From: Rhodospirillales bacterium
Lineage (GTDB): Bacteria; Pseudomonadota; Alphaproteobacteria; Rhodospirillales_A; JACZKS01
Length of the DNA stretch: 14,966 nt
Reading direction: 5' to 3'
NCBI GenBank assembly: GCA_018648445.1
Contig: JABGRG010000012.1
Span: forward strand, 1 to 14,966
Shown: positions 1 through 7,166 of the stretch, piece after piece
Position numbering within the stretch: the stretch's first letter is position 1
Layout of the letters: each line of letters opens with the position of its first letter
Program-made: the position numbers and the translations under genes
The notes under the pieces: generated by a model
The model's database searches: none
Told to the model about the DNA's origin: nothing
The model's input: the letters and a program-made list of their open reading frames with translations, nothing else

Positions 1-53
1 ATTGGAAGCCTTCGTCAAATCATTGGGTGTTGCACTTGAAATTTGAATCCAGC
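1..53 (+). mobile_element. Right end of an IS30-like insertion sequence (partial)
   Basis: The first ~53 bases do not continue the restriction helicase that is encoded on the other strand from 54 rightward. They read on the plus strand as the tail of a coding frame, closed by TGA at 44-46. The stretch TGTTGCACTTGAAATTTGAA (29-48) resembles the terminal inverted repeats I remember for IS30-family elements, which commonly contain a TGCAACA core. The exact IS boundary near 53 is inferred from where the helicase similarity stops. The other end of the IS is outside the window, so the repeat pairing and target duplication cannot be seen. Confidence 0.5.
2..46 (+). CDS. C-terminal 14 residues of an IS30-like transposase (partial)
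   Basis: The frame gives LEAFVKSLGVALEI followed by TGA at 44-46. Endings of the type xVALxx just inside the terminal repeat are, from memory, frequent in IS30-family transposases, and the terminal-repeat-like sequence overlaps this tail. Only 14 codons are visible, so the family call rests on this short tail, the repeat-like sequence, and the abrupt end of the neighbouring gene. It could instead be the end of some other transposase or host gene. The window holds nothing of the DDE catalytic domain. Confidence 0.4.
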   Translation: MEAFVKSLGVALEI

Positions 54-1459
54 TTGGGTAGAAACCAGAATGAATGCTGCAGGTAGGGTAGCAATCGCAC
101 GTCCGAATAGGGAAACGGCGGACGCGATCCCGTCTTGAGGCTCTCGACGGTTTTTGATGCGTATTGGCCCCGAATGATGTCGAGCCATTTTTGCACGTCG
201 GTCTTGTGCGTGAATTGTGCTTTTTCACCTACGCCGGTCGCCGCGAAAAATTCATTGAGATCGAACTCGTCGAATTCACCGGCGCTTGCAACCGCCACCA
301 ATTCGTCGGGCATCTGATAGGTCAGCAGCCGCATCTGCGGAAGCGCACCATAAGGATTACATTTCCCGGGGTTATTGGCGGCAAAATCGGCCTTGGCGCG
401 CTGCTCGTCGGTATAGGTCCAATTGAAGATTTGCTCTTCGATAAACTCGCCCGTGGCCAGCGCCTTAAACGGTGTGCCAGAAAGATAGAGATAGGCTTTG
501 GTCGTGATCGGGAGAAATTCTGTTTCCTTCTGAGAAAGGACGGAAAGGTCCTCGTTCATGTTCTCCAGACCGGCGGCGTATTCGAGCTTGGCCTCTTTTT
601 TGAAGACCGCCTCTTCTTCTCCCTCGAACAGTTCTTTGGCGGTCTCACGCCACGCGCCAAAATGGTACTCGTCGAATACCACGAGGTCCCAATTCACTTG
701 GTGGAGCCACTCGTTCTTCGCCTTAATGTTCCCCGCCGTATCACGCCCCAACAGATCCTGGAAAGAGCCGAAGTAGACAACCGGCTTTCTGCGATCAATT
801 TGCGTGGGGTCGCCACCGGAGGATTTCGACAGATACTGCCAGCCATCAAAATCCACATGGTTCTCCAGATCGGTCTGCCAGGCATCCTCTACGGCGGGTT
901 TGAAGGTCACCACGAGTACGCGCTTCGCACCGAGCTTTTTGGCAAGCTGGTAGGAAGTGAAAGTCTTGCCGAAGCGCATCTTTGCGTTCCACAGAAAACG
1001 CGGAACGGCGTGCATATCCTCTTCCCAGCGGGAATGGAAATAGGCGTGCGTCACGTTCACCGCCTCAACCTGCTCACGGCGCATCGGGAATGTCTCGTGA
1101 TGTGTGCCGCTGAATTTCTCCCCAGTGTGTAGCTCGGCGAGCACCGTTTTCACGTCCTTGACCGCGCAGCGCATCCATTCCAGTTCGGTATTCTCGAAGC
1201 CTTTTTTGACGAGCGCGGCGCGCACTTCGTGATCGCTAAAAACGGTGCCGTCATCACGCTCAGCCGGTTCGTCCAATTCAACGCGATAATTCTTTATGGC
1301 GGCGGTCTTGACCTGCTCGGCGACCCTCTGCTTCACGTCACGCGTTGTCTGCCCGACCTTGAGAAGGCCATCATGCGCTTCGTCGGCAATCGAATAAGCG
1401 TAGATGCGTGGCCGCGCTTCAGGCTTGGGGGCGAGGATTTCGTCGATGGTGTTACTCAT
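20..1459 (-). pseudogene. Restriction subunit: GIY-YIG (T5orf172-like) nuclease plus SF2 helicase, C-terminally truncated
   Basis: This is the presumed nuclease and translocase subunit of the restriction-modification operon. ATG at 1459 is preferred over GTG at 1474 because a GGAG motif precedes it; the start overlaps the methyltransferase stop in ATGAGTAA. Residues 19-50 look like a GIY-YIG/T5orf172 fold (IYAYSI, then KVGQT at 34-38, R45), with a possible catalytic glutamate at E78. A superfamily 2 helicase follows: Walker A-like NAKMRFGKT (158-166), box II DEYH (263-266) and SGTP (327-330). After the sequence LPYLQHSFWFLP the reading frame runs into unrelated DNA and stops at 20-22. The second helicase RecA domain and everything C-terminal are missing; from memory, relatives are roughly twice this length. 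None of the three frames restores similarity, so I read this as an insertion-sequence interruption and not a frameshift. The product is probably inactive as a motor. Confidence 0.75.
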
Positions 1460-3044
1460 CCTCAACGGCTCCACCGAGGTCCATCGGGCGGATCATGCTG
1501 TTAATGAATGTGATCTCGTCGTCCGTGATGCCGTACTTCTTATAGAGAACCTCGTCAGTCCAGTTTTGATCCCAAGTTTGTTGGGGTACCCACGAGTAGG
1601 TCGATCGAAGCGCATGTTGTGTGATCTTGCGAAGTGAGACAAGAAACCTGAATAGCCGAGTGCGATAGTAGCTTGCGAAACTCAACGCAGCCTGCTCCGT
1701 TTCGAAAGGGGAAACCGCAAGGTACGACTGCGTGCATACTGAAGGTGGCGCCGCCACAATTTCTTTGCCAAGAATTTGATGCGGAAACGTCTCACCAGCT
1801 CCGTAGGCTTCGGGAACTAGCACTTTCCATGTATCGATCACATCAACATTCTTGCGGATCACACCGCGTTCAACGTAGCCAATCGTTCGCTTTGTTCTGT
1901 TGATCAGGTACAGCGCGACCTTCCCCGTTTCCCCCTTCTCATCCCAGTCTTGAAAGTTCGTGGCAATTCCGAAGGGGGTGTCGCCAGAAACAAGATCGAC
2001 GACAGCTGGTTCTTTCTTGGCAAGGACTTTCCGAAGAATCCCAAGTGCACGTTCATCTCGGACAAAAACGTCAAATTCCCCAGGATATCGGTTTTGTTGA
2101 TGATGCTCGACACCACTGGTAACGCGGGTGACGTTGCAAGTGCCATTGTGGGCGGCATCCCACAGAAAAAAGCAAATACCACCCTTGATCTGTACACCAG
2201 GAAACGCGTCCCCGGAATCATAAAAGTCTGTGAGGCTGCGAAGATGACCACTATTAAGCATGTCAGAACGAAATTCATCAAGGCCGCGTCCACCAGCGAG
2301 CCAACGCGCCGGAACCACCATTGATAAATACCTTGGCTCCAGCTTTCTCGCTTGTTCTACAAACAGGTGATAGATGGATGAATCGCTCGTACCACCAGCC
2401 CCGCCTTTCATCTGATATGGTGGGTTCCCGATGATTACGTCGAATTGCATATCGTCTCCAAACAGCTCAGTGATACGAGCCTTAATGTTTTTTGTGTGAA
2501 TGAATGCATAGGCGTAATTTTCAAGCTCCGCCTCGCGATCTAAAATCGCTTTAGGTGCACCGCAGAACTCACACTTGGCGTTGTTCCATATGTGCTCAAT
2601 TCTCTCAAACCAGATATTGCCTGCGTCTCTCTCAAAGCTTTTGGCGATTGAATGCTCGCCGTTCGCGTGCTTCGAGCAATACAAGCTGCGACGCGCCAGC
2701 AGGCTGGTGAGATAGGTGATGCCAATGCCAAACACCTGCTTAGTCAGAATATGATCGACGCGCTCTTGCAGGTCCGGAATTTCATCGGCCAGCCCTTGGG
2801 TAAGCCGGCCTGCTATCTCGCGCAGGAAAACACCGGACTTTGTGAATGGGTCGAGAAATTTAATAGATTTGTCGGCCCATATGTCTGCTCCTTCGTGGTC
2901 TAAGGCCCACGCCTCAGCCAAGGTGTCCAGCATCCGGTTGGCAAACTCTGGCGGCGTAAACACCTCGTCGTTCGAGAGGTTCGCAATGCATGTCAGTACA
3001 TCAGGATTTCTCCCGCGTAAGGCAAAGCTGGCTTGCGTACTCAT
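1452..3044 (-). CDS. N6-adenine DNA methyltransferase of a restriction-modification system (Eco57I-type methylase domain)
   Basis: This 530-residue protein should transfer a methyl group from S-adenosylmethionine to the N6 of adenine in a recognition site. Motif I is FLDPFTKSGVF (63-73), a variant of the usual DPxCGSGxF. VFTPPEF lies ahead of it (28-34). Catalytic motif IV is FDVIIGNPPYQM, with NPPY at 207-210. Cysteines around 123, 158 and 161 (CEFC) could bind zinc. The C-terminal ~280 residues would hold target recognition. ATG at 3044 overlaps the previous stop in ATGA, and a GGAGG sits 8 bases upstream, so translation is probably coupled. Its stop overlaps the start of the restriction subunit. 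I recall the same trio (small methylase-like protein, this methylase, GIY-YIG helicase) in other bacteria. The gene appears intact, so methylation is probably retained even though the restriction gene is broken. Confidence 0.88.
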   Translation of the reverse strand: MSTQASFALRGRNPDVLTCIANLSNDEVFTPPEFANRMLDTLAEAWALDHEGADIWADKSIKFLDPFTKSGVFLREIAGRLTQGLADEIPDLQERVDHILTKQVFGIGITYLTSLLARRSLYCSKHANGEHSIAKSFERDAGNIWFERIEHIWNNAKCEFCGAPKAILDREAELENYAYAFIHTKNIKARITELFGDDMQFDVIIGNPPYQMKGGAGGTSDSSIYHLFVEQARKLEPRYLSMVVPARWLAGGRGLDEFRSDMLNSGHLRSLTDFYDSGDAFPGVQIKGGICFFLWDAAHNGTCNVTRVTSGVEHHQQNRYPGEFDVFVRDERALGILRKVLAKKEPAVVDLVSGDTPFGIATNFQDWDEKGETGKVALYLINRTKRTIGYVERGVIRKNVDVIDTWKVLVPEAYGAGETFPHQILGKEIVAAPPSVCTQSYLAVSPFETEQAALSFASYYRTRLFRFLVSLRKITQHALRSTYSWVPQQTWDQNWTDEVLYKKYGITDDEITFINSMIRPMDLGGAVEDE

Positions 3045-3724
3045 TGTGCATCCTCCGCTGGATTTTCCTGAACGGCTGCAAGGGTGCCTATTGTCATTTG
3101 AGGATAGGTCTTGATCGGCTTGAATATTTCATGTTTTTCGAGATGGGCAAAGAGGGAGCCTTCGGCGCTGAATGCCGATGATCCGGTGAGCACATCGAAG
3201 CGGAAGTCGCGCCGCTGGAACTTACCTTTGCCGAGATAGCCCCACTCGGCAAACGTAATCGGCTCACCGTCTTGCGTTAGCATCGTCAGCGCGTCACCGT
3301 GTACAAGGTTGTCCGATAGCACGAAAAATGCGGCGTGATACAGATCGTCCGATTTGTCCAGGTTCAGATAATCGGCAAAAATTTCGATAAGATTCGCCCG
3401 GCACTCGATGATGTTATCCGCCAGAAGCTCGACCCCATAGATGCACATCAGGGCGAGAAGCGCGTAGTGCCGCTTTTCAAAATCGGATTTTCCAAACTTG
3501 AGCTCGACGGCGGTAAGCTTCCGTTGCAGGACCCTGACCAGAAAATTCCCGCTGCCGCAGGCAGGTTCCAGGAATCGAGAGTCGATGCGTTCGGACTCAT
3601 CCTTAACAAGATCAAGCATCGCCTCGACCGTCCACGAAGGCGTGAACACCTCCCCATGGTCGGCGACGCGTTCCTTTGATCTAATTAATGCGGGGGAAGC
3701 CTTCTGCTCGGTCAATTGCGCCAT
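3041..3724 (-). CDS. Methyltransferase-fold partner subunit lacking the NPPY motif
   Basis: This 227-residue protein has a clear S-adenosylmethionine binding motif I (FLEPACGSGNF, 51-61), an upstream GEVFTP segment (24-29) typical of N6-adenine methylases, and NLVHGDAL (139-146) in the motif III region. Where the catalytic NPPY should stand, the sequence reads FDVLTGSSAF (176-185). The active-site Asn-Pro-Pro is therefore absent although the frame is open and the length seems complete. From memory, related small 'subunit M' proteins next to Eco57I-type methylases also lack NPPY, so this is likely a non-catalytic partner of the next gene and not a decayed one. ATG at 3724 is chosen because GAGGTG lies 5 bases upstream. 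GTG at 3730, overlapping the toxin stop in GTGA, is the alternative. The stop overlaps the next start in ATGA. Confidence 0.8.
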   Translation of the reverse strand: MAQLTEQKASPALIRSKERVADHGEVFTPSWTVEAMLDLVKDESERIDSRFLEPACGSGNFLVRVLQRKLTAVELKFGKSDFEKRHYALLALMCIYGVELLADNIIECRANLIEIFADYLNLDKSDDLYHAAFFVLSDNLVHGDALTMLTQDGEPITFAEWGYLGKGKFQRRDFRFDVLTGSSAFSAEGSLFAHLEKHEIFKPIKTYPQMTIGTLAAVQENPAEDAQ

Positions 3725-3726
3725 TG

Positions 3727-4155
3727 TCACCTCATAGCTCCGTCCATACCTTCTTTGAACGCGGCGGGTGTTATTATTGGCACAGAAAATTCATCTGCCA
3801 AAACCAGCAGGTCCTTGTCGCCGGTAATCAGCGCGTCGGCCTTGGCCGTCAGCGCCAGTTCCAAAAACGGTCGGTCGAACGGGTCCCGGCAATCAGGAAC
3901 CTTGGTTGGGTTGGGAACGGTGGCAGTTTCGCACCAGGGCAGATAATCGGCCAGCAGGTCCTCGCGTTCGTCATCGGTCAGCTTGAACTTTGGATAGGAC
4001 AGCACCCGGATCAATTCCGCCGTGGTATCGTGACTGGCCAACGGGCGGATGTTTTCTGATTGCCACGCTGGACGCAACCAGGACAACGACCCTGCATGAA
4101 ACAACAGGGCCGACAGCAGAACATTGGTGTCGAGAACAAGGCGGGGTTGGTTCAT
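3727..4155 (-). CDS. PIN-domain toxin of a type II toxin-antitoxin pair
   Basis: This 142-residue PIN-domain protein of the 'putative toxin-antitoxin system toxin component' kind (COG1569-like) is expected to be a metal-dependent ribonuclease held in check by the upstream antitoxin. Acidic residues expected in a PIN site are visible: D9 in VLDTNVLL, E47 in TTAELIRVL, D94 in RDPFDRPFLELA, and D113/D115 in TGDKDLL. The ATG at 4155 shares one base with the antitoxin stop (TGATG), the usual coupling for such pairs; the longer frame from 4185 would run far into the antitoxin and is not preferred. The stop meets the start of the first methylase gene, tying the toxin to the restriction-modification operon. 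The RNA target cannot be told from the sequence. Confidence 0.85.
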   Translation of the reverse strand: MNQPRLVLDTNVLLSALLFHAGSLSWLRPAWQSENIRPLASHDTTAELIRVLSYPKFKLTDDEREDLLADYLPWCETATVPNPTKVPDCRDPFDRPFLELALTAKADALITGDKDLLVLADEFSVPIITPAAFKEGMDGAMR

Positions 4156-4388
4156 CAGGCTTGTTTGCCCTCGTCGCGCGCCCATGCCACAGCGTCGGCC
4201 ACGTCATCTTCAGAAATGCCTAAATCCGCCAACTTTCCGCGCACGGCATTGGCCTTGGTCAGCCGCACGGGGACCAGTACGATGCTGCCATTGTCTTCGG
4301 ATACGTCAAAATATTCTGTCCCCTGGCAGAATGACAACACCGCCTTGGGCAGGGTAAGCTGGTTCTTGGAAGTCAGTTTCGCAAGCAT
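4155..4388 (-). CDS. AbrB/MazE-type antitoxin
   Basis: This 77-residue protein begins LAKLTSKNQLTLPKAVL, the swapped-hairpin DNA-binding motif of the SpoVT/AbrB family. The acidic C-terminal half (LGISEDDVADAVAWARDEG) should wrap around and block the toxin. The ATG at 4388 has a strong GAGGAG 6 bases upstream, so it is preferred to an upstream ATG at 4427 that would place the start inside the promoter region. It precedes the PIN toxin with a one-base overlap. Antitoxins of this type normally bind their own promoter together with the toxin, which would put the whole downstream restriction-modification operon under that control; this last point is inference. Confidence 0.85.
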   Translation of the reverse strand: MLAKLTSKNQLTLPKAVLSFCQGTEYFDVSEDNGSIVLVPVRLTKANAVRGKLADLGISEDDVADAVAWARDEGKQA

Positions 4389-4418
4389 GGTTTGCTCCTC
4401 TAGTAAGGATGTAAGAAT

Positions 4419-4447
4419 AGAATACATGCTTTCGGCATTAATTTCAA
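4419..4447 (-). promoter_or_regulatory. Sigma-70-like promoter for the toxin-antitoxin/restriction operon
   Basis: On the minus strand there is TTGAAA (4442-4447), a 17-base spacer, and TATTCT (4419-4424). A second overlapping TATTCT lies at 4414-4419. It lies directly after the terminase stop (4451-4453) and about 30 bases before the antitoxin start, so the cargo has its own transcription start. Sequence match only. Confidence 0.55.
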
Positions 4448-4450
4448 TAG

Positions 4451-6280
4451 TCAGCCCATCCAGGTAGAGCGAATAACTGGCGGCGTGGGTTTTGTTGGTC
4501 GAATCGTCCCATCGCCCTTGATTTTCGCCGCTGCCATAACCTCCGCCTCGTCGTTGAGCCTAAGCCCCATGCTGATCAGCCCTTGCAACCCGGCCATGGC
4601 ATAAACGAAAGTGTCCAGTGCCTCGTTCCTCTCGCCGTCGCGCTTAGGCTGCCAGGACCGGATAGGCCGACCTTTCAGAAACCGGGTCACCACGCGCTCG
4701 GCTGTCAACTGCCGAAAATACTCAACATCCCGGTCGCGGGAGAAGTGAACAAATCCGGGGCCGGGTTCGGTCAGCTTGAGCCGGGCATAGACGGCATCCT
4801 TAACGGAATCCACGCCGACGATGAACAACGGTATCTTGCCCTTGTTGGACCGGGTCGGACGACGCGGCCAGACGGGGACGCCCATGCCACCACGCCCTTT
4901 GATGGCCCAGACGCGCCGCGCCAGCCGGGTGCGGCAGAACTCATAAGATGCCTTGGTGTGGTGGCCGCCGGTGTCGATGCAGACGGCGCGGATGGGTAAA
5001 TCTGGCACCGCACGCGGATGAACATAGGTGGCTTGCAGAGCCATATCCAGATCGGCCCAGACGCGCGGCCCGGACGGATCACCCCAGATGATGCGGTAAT
5101 CCACCACCCATGATTCCTCATCTTTACCCCAGCCGATAACCTGTAGCTCCAACCGGTCGCCCTGAACATCAACACCAGCGGTGAGCACAGCGACAGCATC
5201 GGGCAGATCACAGCCCCATTCCTCGCACCGGTCCATGAGCGGGTCGGCGGGCACGGTGTCTCCAGCCTGATCCTCCCAAGATTCCCCCAGCTTTGTATTT
5301 ACCCAGACCTGCAATCGCGGTGGGTCTTTACGAACCTTGCCATGCTCAACAGCAATCTCGGCCCAGGTCTCCCAAGGAGAATACAACGCCGACAGATGAA
5401 ACCCGGCGGTGAGACCATCACCCACAACCGTCGCCCGCCATTCGCCGCGCTCCAGCAGGGTGGTCTTGTCATGTTCCTCATGAATGCCACCACACTCGTC
5501 ACAAACTAGGTGTGCCTTCTCTCGGTGATTTTCTGGCCAATGAATACGCGCCCATGTAATCGGAGCCATATCACCACAATGCAGACAGGGAACATGGTAA
5601 TAACGCCGGTCGGATTCCTCGAAGGCGGCCTCGATGCGGGAATAGCCTTTCAGGGTTGGGGTTGAGACCATAAGAATTTTCCGCCGCCCCTTGAATGTGG
5701 CGGTGCGCTGTATGGCCAGTGCCACTGGATCACCTTCGCCGTCGGCGTCGCCGGGATAGCCATCCACCTCATCCAGAAACAAATACCGCACCGGTGTGGA
5801 CCGCAAGCCAATGGCGGAATTGGCACCGGTCATGACCAATTGCCCACCGGGGAAAGATTTACGAAACAGACTGTTCCCGGCGTCTCGGGAGCGTGGTGTC
5901 GCTACCAGATCACGCAGCACCGGGCTGGATGCAATCAGCGGATCAATACGGGTGACGGTATTGCGTCGTACCATGTCGAGCGAAGGCTGGACCAGCATGA
6001 CCAGACCGGGCGCGTTGTGGATGATGTAGCCAAGCCAATTCAGTCCCGCTTCGGTGCCTCCCGTCTGCGCTCCTTTCATCATCACTACCCGCTCATAAGA
6101 ATTGCCGGTGGACAGGGCATCCATGATCTCACGCAGATAGGGAGTGCGCGTTGTGCGCCAGCGCCCCGGCTCGGCGGCGGTGTCGGGCAACATGCGATGT
6201 TGGTTGGCCCACGCGGCGACCGGAATTTGTGGCTCTGGCCGAATGGCCCTGCGCCAGGCTTCGTCAATCTGAATGAGCAT
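4451..6280 (-). CDS. Phage terminase large subunit, GpA family
   Basis: This ~609-residue packaging ATPase/nuclease is of the lambda GpA type, which pumps DNA into procapsids and cuts it. In the numbering from TTG 6283 (one more residue), the ATPase shows a Walker A-like VMMKGAQTGGTE (67-78), Walker B LFLDEVD (168-174) and MVSTPT (205-210). Two CxxC pairs (233/236 and 261/264) form the zinc-like insert common in this family. The nuclease half has VDVQGDRLEL with D372, CIDTGGHH with D437, and NEALDTF with D557. ATG at 6280 is preferred over TTG at 6283. The gene overlaps the small subunit by about 17 bases. Length and motifs are normal, so it looks functional. No portal or capsid gene follows: the next genes are the toxin-antitoxin pair, which is odd for a prophage. 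Confidence 0.93.
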   Translation of the reverse strand: MLIQIDEAWRRAIRPEPQIPVAAWANQHRMLPDTAAEPGRWRTTRTPYLREIMDALSTGNSYERVVMMKGAQTGGTEAGLNWLGYIIHNAPGLVMLVQPSLDMVRRNTVTRIDPLIASSPVLRDLVATPRSRDAGNSLFRKSFPGGQLVMTGANSAIGLRSTPVRYLFLDEVDGYPGDADGEGDPVALAIQRTATFKGRRKILMVSTPTLKGYSRIEAAFEESDRRYYHVPCLHCGDMAPITWARIHWPENHREKAHLVCDECGGIHEEHDKTTLLERGEWRATVVGDGLTAGFHLSALYSPWETWAEIAVEHGKVRKDPPRLQVWVNTKLGESWEDQAGDTVPADPLMDRCEEWGCDLPDAVAVLTAGVDVQGDRLELQVIGWGKDEESWVVDYRIIWGDPSGPRVWADLDMALQATYVHPRAVPDLPIRAVCIDTGGHHTKASYEFCRTRLARRVWAIKGRGGMGVPVWPRRPTRSNKGKIPLFIVGVDSVKDAVYARLKLTEPGPGFVHFSRDRDVEYFRQLTAERVVTRFLKGRPIRSWQPKRDGERNEALDTFVYAMAGLQGLISMGLRLNDEAEVMAAAKIKGDGTIRPTKPTPPVIRSTWMG

Positions 6281-6779
6281 CAAATAAATCCCTCAGTGGT
6301 GTTTCTGCCAAATGCTCCAGATGTTCACGCATCAGCCGGTCCAGCACGGTAAACACCGGCCCGGTCTCGACACCCAGTTCAGCGGCCATGAGGGGTGCAG
6401 AGCGTTGCACCCAGGCAATGTGGGCGTCTCGCTCGGCCTTGGCGCGGGCGAACACGGTGCGCTCGGCGTCGGCGACATCAATCAATTTGCCTTGTTCTTT
6501 CTCGAACGCCAGCTTGGCGCGCTGCACCTTGAATATTTCGTGCAGGCGTCTGGCCTCGGCCATAGTTGAGCCTCTGCCTGTCACGGCTGTCGTGCCTCCT
6601 TTGTTGCGCCGGGCTTCATCCAGATTGTTTTCAATCCAGGCAAGTCCCAAATTGACATCAACCTTGCCGTCATTGCAGATGGGCAAGCCCATCTCGATCA
6701 GCTGCGAGATGCGTCCCTTGGTCAGACCGGCGATTTTCGAGAAGGCGGTCTTGGTGACGATATCGTTTAGTTTAGGCAT
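6264..6779 (-). CDS. Terminase small subunit, Nu1-like DNA-packaging protein
   Basis: This 171-residue protein should recognise the packaging site and recruit the large subunit. The N-terminal residues 8-34 (from VTKTAFSKIAGLTKGRISQL) form a winged helix-turn-helix as in lambda Nu1. The middle (EARRLHEIFKVQRAKLAFEKEQGKL) is a charged coiled-coil stretch, and RAKAERDAHIAWVQRSAPLM follows, typical of Nu1-like proteins in proteobacteria. An AGGTGA ribosome site stands just before ATG 6779. Translation overlaps the large subunit gene. In satellites the small subunit often redirects helper packaging to the satellite genome, and that role is possible here. Confidence 0.88.
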   Translation of the reverse strand: MPKLNDIVTKTAFSKIAGLTKGRISQLIEMGLPICNDGKVDVNLGLAWIENNLDEARRNKGGTTAVTGRGSTMAEARRLHEIFKVQRAKLAFEKEQGKLIDVADAERTVFARAKAERDAHIAWVQRSAPLMAAELGVETGPVFTVLDRLMREHLEHLAETPLRDLFDAHSD

Positions 6780-6969
6780 TTTTCACCTGCGACGCTGGAT
6801 GGGTTTTGCGCAAGGCACCACCACATAGGAATCCTTGGCAAAGGAACCAACTGTTTCCCGGATTGTCCCAATCTCTCCGACTTGACGGCGGAGTTTTAGA
6901 TAACCCTTGGCAGACTGTTCCGACCTTTCCCATTGCAACAGCCATGCAGACCTGCCTGGGCCTCAAGGC

Positions 6970-7039
6970 GTGACGCACTGGTGACGCACCCGTGACGCAT
7001 AAATGACGGCTAAGTGCTTGAAAGTGCTCGCGTGACGCA
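6970..7039 (+). repeat. GTGACGCA iterons with 11-base spacing
   Basis: Exact copies of GTGACGCA start at 6970, 6981 and 6992. A degenerate copy (ATGACGGC) starts at 7003, exactly in the same 11-base register. A fifth exact copy starts at 7032. The 11-base period puts the first four on one face of the helix, as in iterons bound by replication proteins. Confidence 0.75.
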
Positions 7040-7122
7040 GGAAGGGGTCCACCTTTTCTATATGTACGCGCGCGCGTGTACAAAAGTTTGGTTGGGGTGG
7101 TGCGACACGTGAGCACTTTCAA
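7018..7122. repeat. 17-base inverted repeat flanking an alternating pyrimidine-purine tract
   Basis: The left arm TTGAAAGTGCTCGCGTG (7018-7034) is matched in reverse complement by CACGTGAGCACTTTCAA (7106-7122), with one mismatch. The 71 bases between the arms contain the last iteron and the alternating tract 7059-7082. The arms could be binding sites for a replication or regulatory protein. Confidence 0.65.
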
Positions 7123-7166
7123 TGGGTTAGCTTTGTTTGGTGGGACATTCATGGGACACATCTCCG

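Larger units (their letters stand above)
6780..7166. other. Untranslated region between helicase and terminase: candidate replication origin
   Basis: These 387 bases lie between the SF3 helicase stop and the terminase small-subunit start. One open frame spans them, but its composition (scattered Cys, Pro, Arg, no recognisable fold) and its start inside the helicase stop argue against a gene. The region carries GTGACGCA iterons (6970-7010 and 7032), a 17-base inverted repeat (7018-7034/7106-7122) and a 24-base strictly alternating pyrimidine-purine tract (7059-7082). Repeats beside a P4-type helicase gene are what a satellite or plasmid origin looks like. Origin function is inference. Confidence 0.55.

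Noticed and set aside
20..60. Simple frameshift in the restriction helicase
   Set aside because: All three minus-strand frames beyond about 54 fail to resume helicase-like sequence, while the plus strand shows a transposase-like tail, so insertion explains it better.
164..1132. Long plus-strand open frame of 322 codons
   Set aside because: It lies antisense to the restriction helicase, whose motifs (GIY-YIG, DEYH, SGTP) are clear. The plus-strand translation shows no recognisable domain.
3041..3724. Small methylase gene as a frameshifted piece of a larger methylase
   Set aside because: The next gene has its own motif I and NPPY, and the two are joined by a clean ATGA overlap with a ribosome site, so they are two separate proteins.
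6970..7039. CRISPR-like array
   Set aside because: The repeats are 8 bases with 3-base gaps, far too short for CRISPR repeats and spacers, and no cas gene is present.
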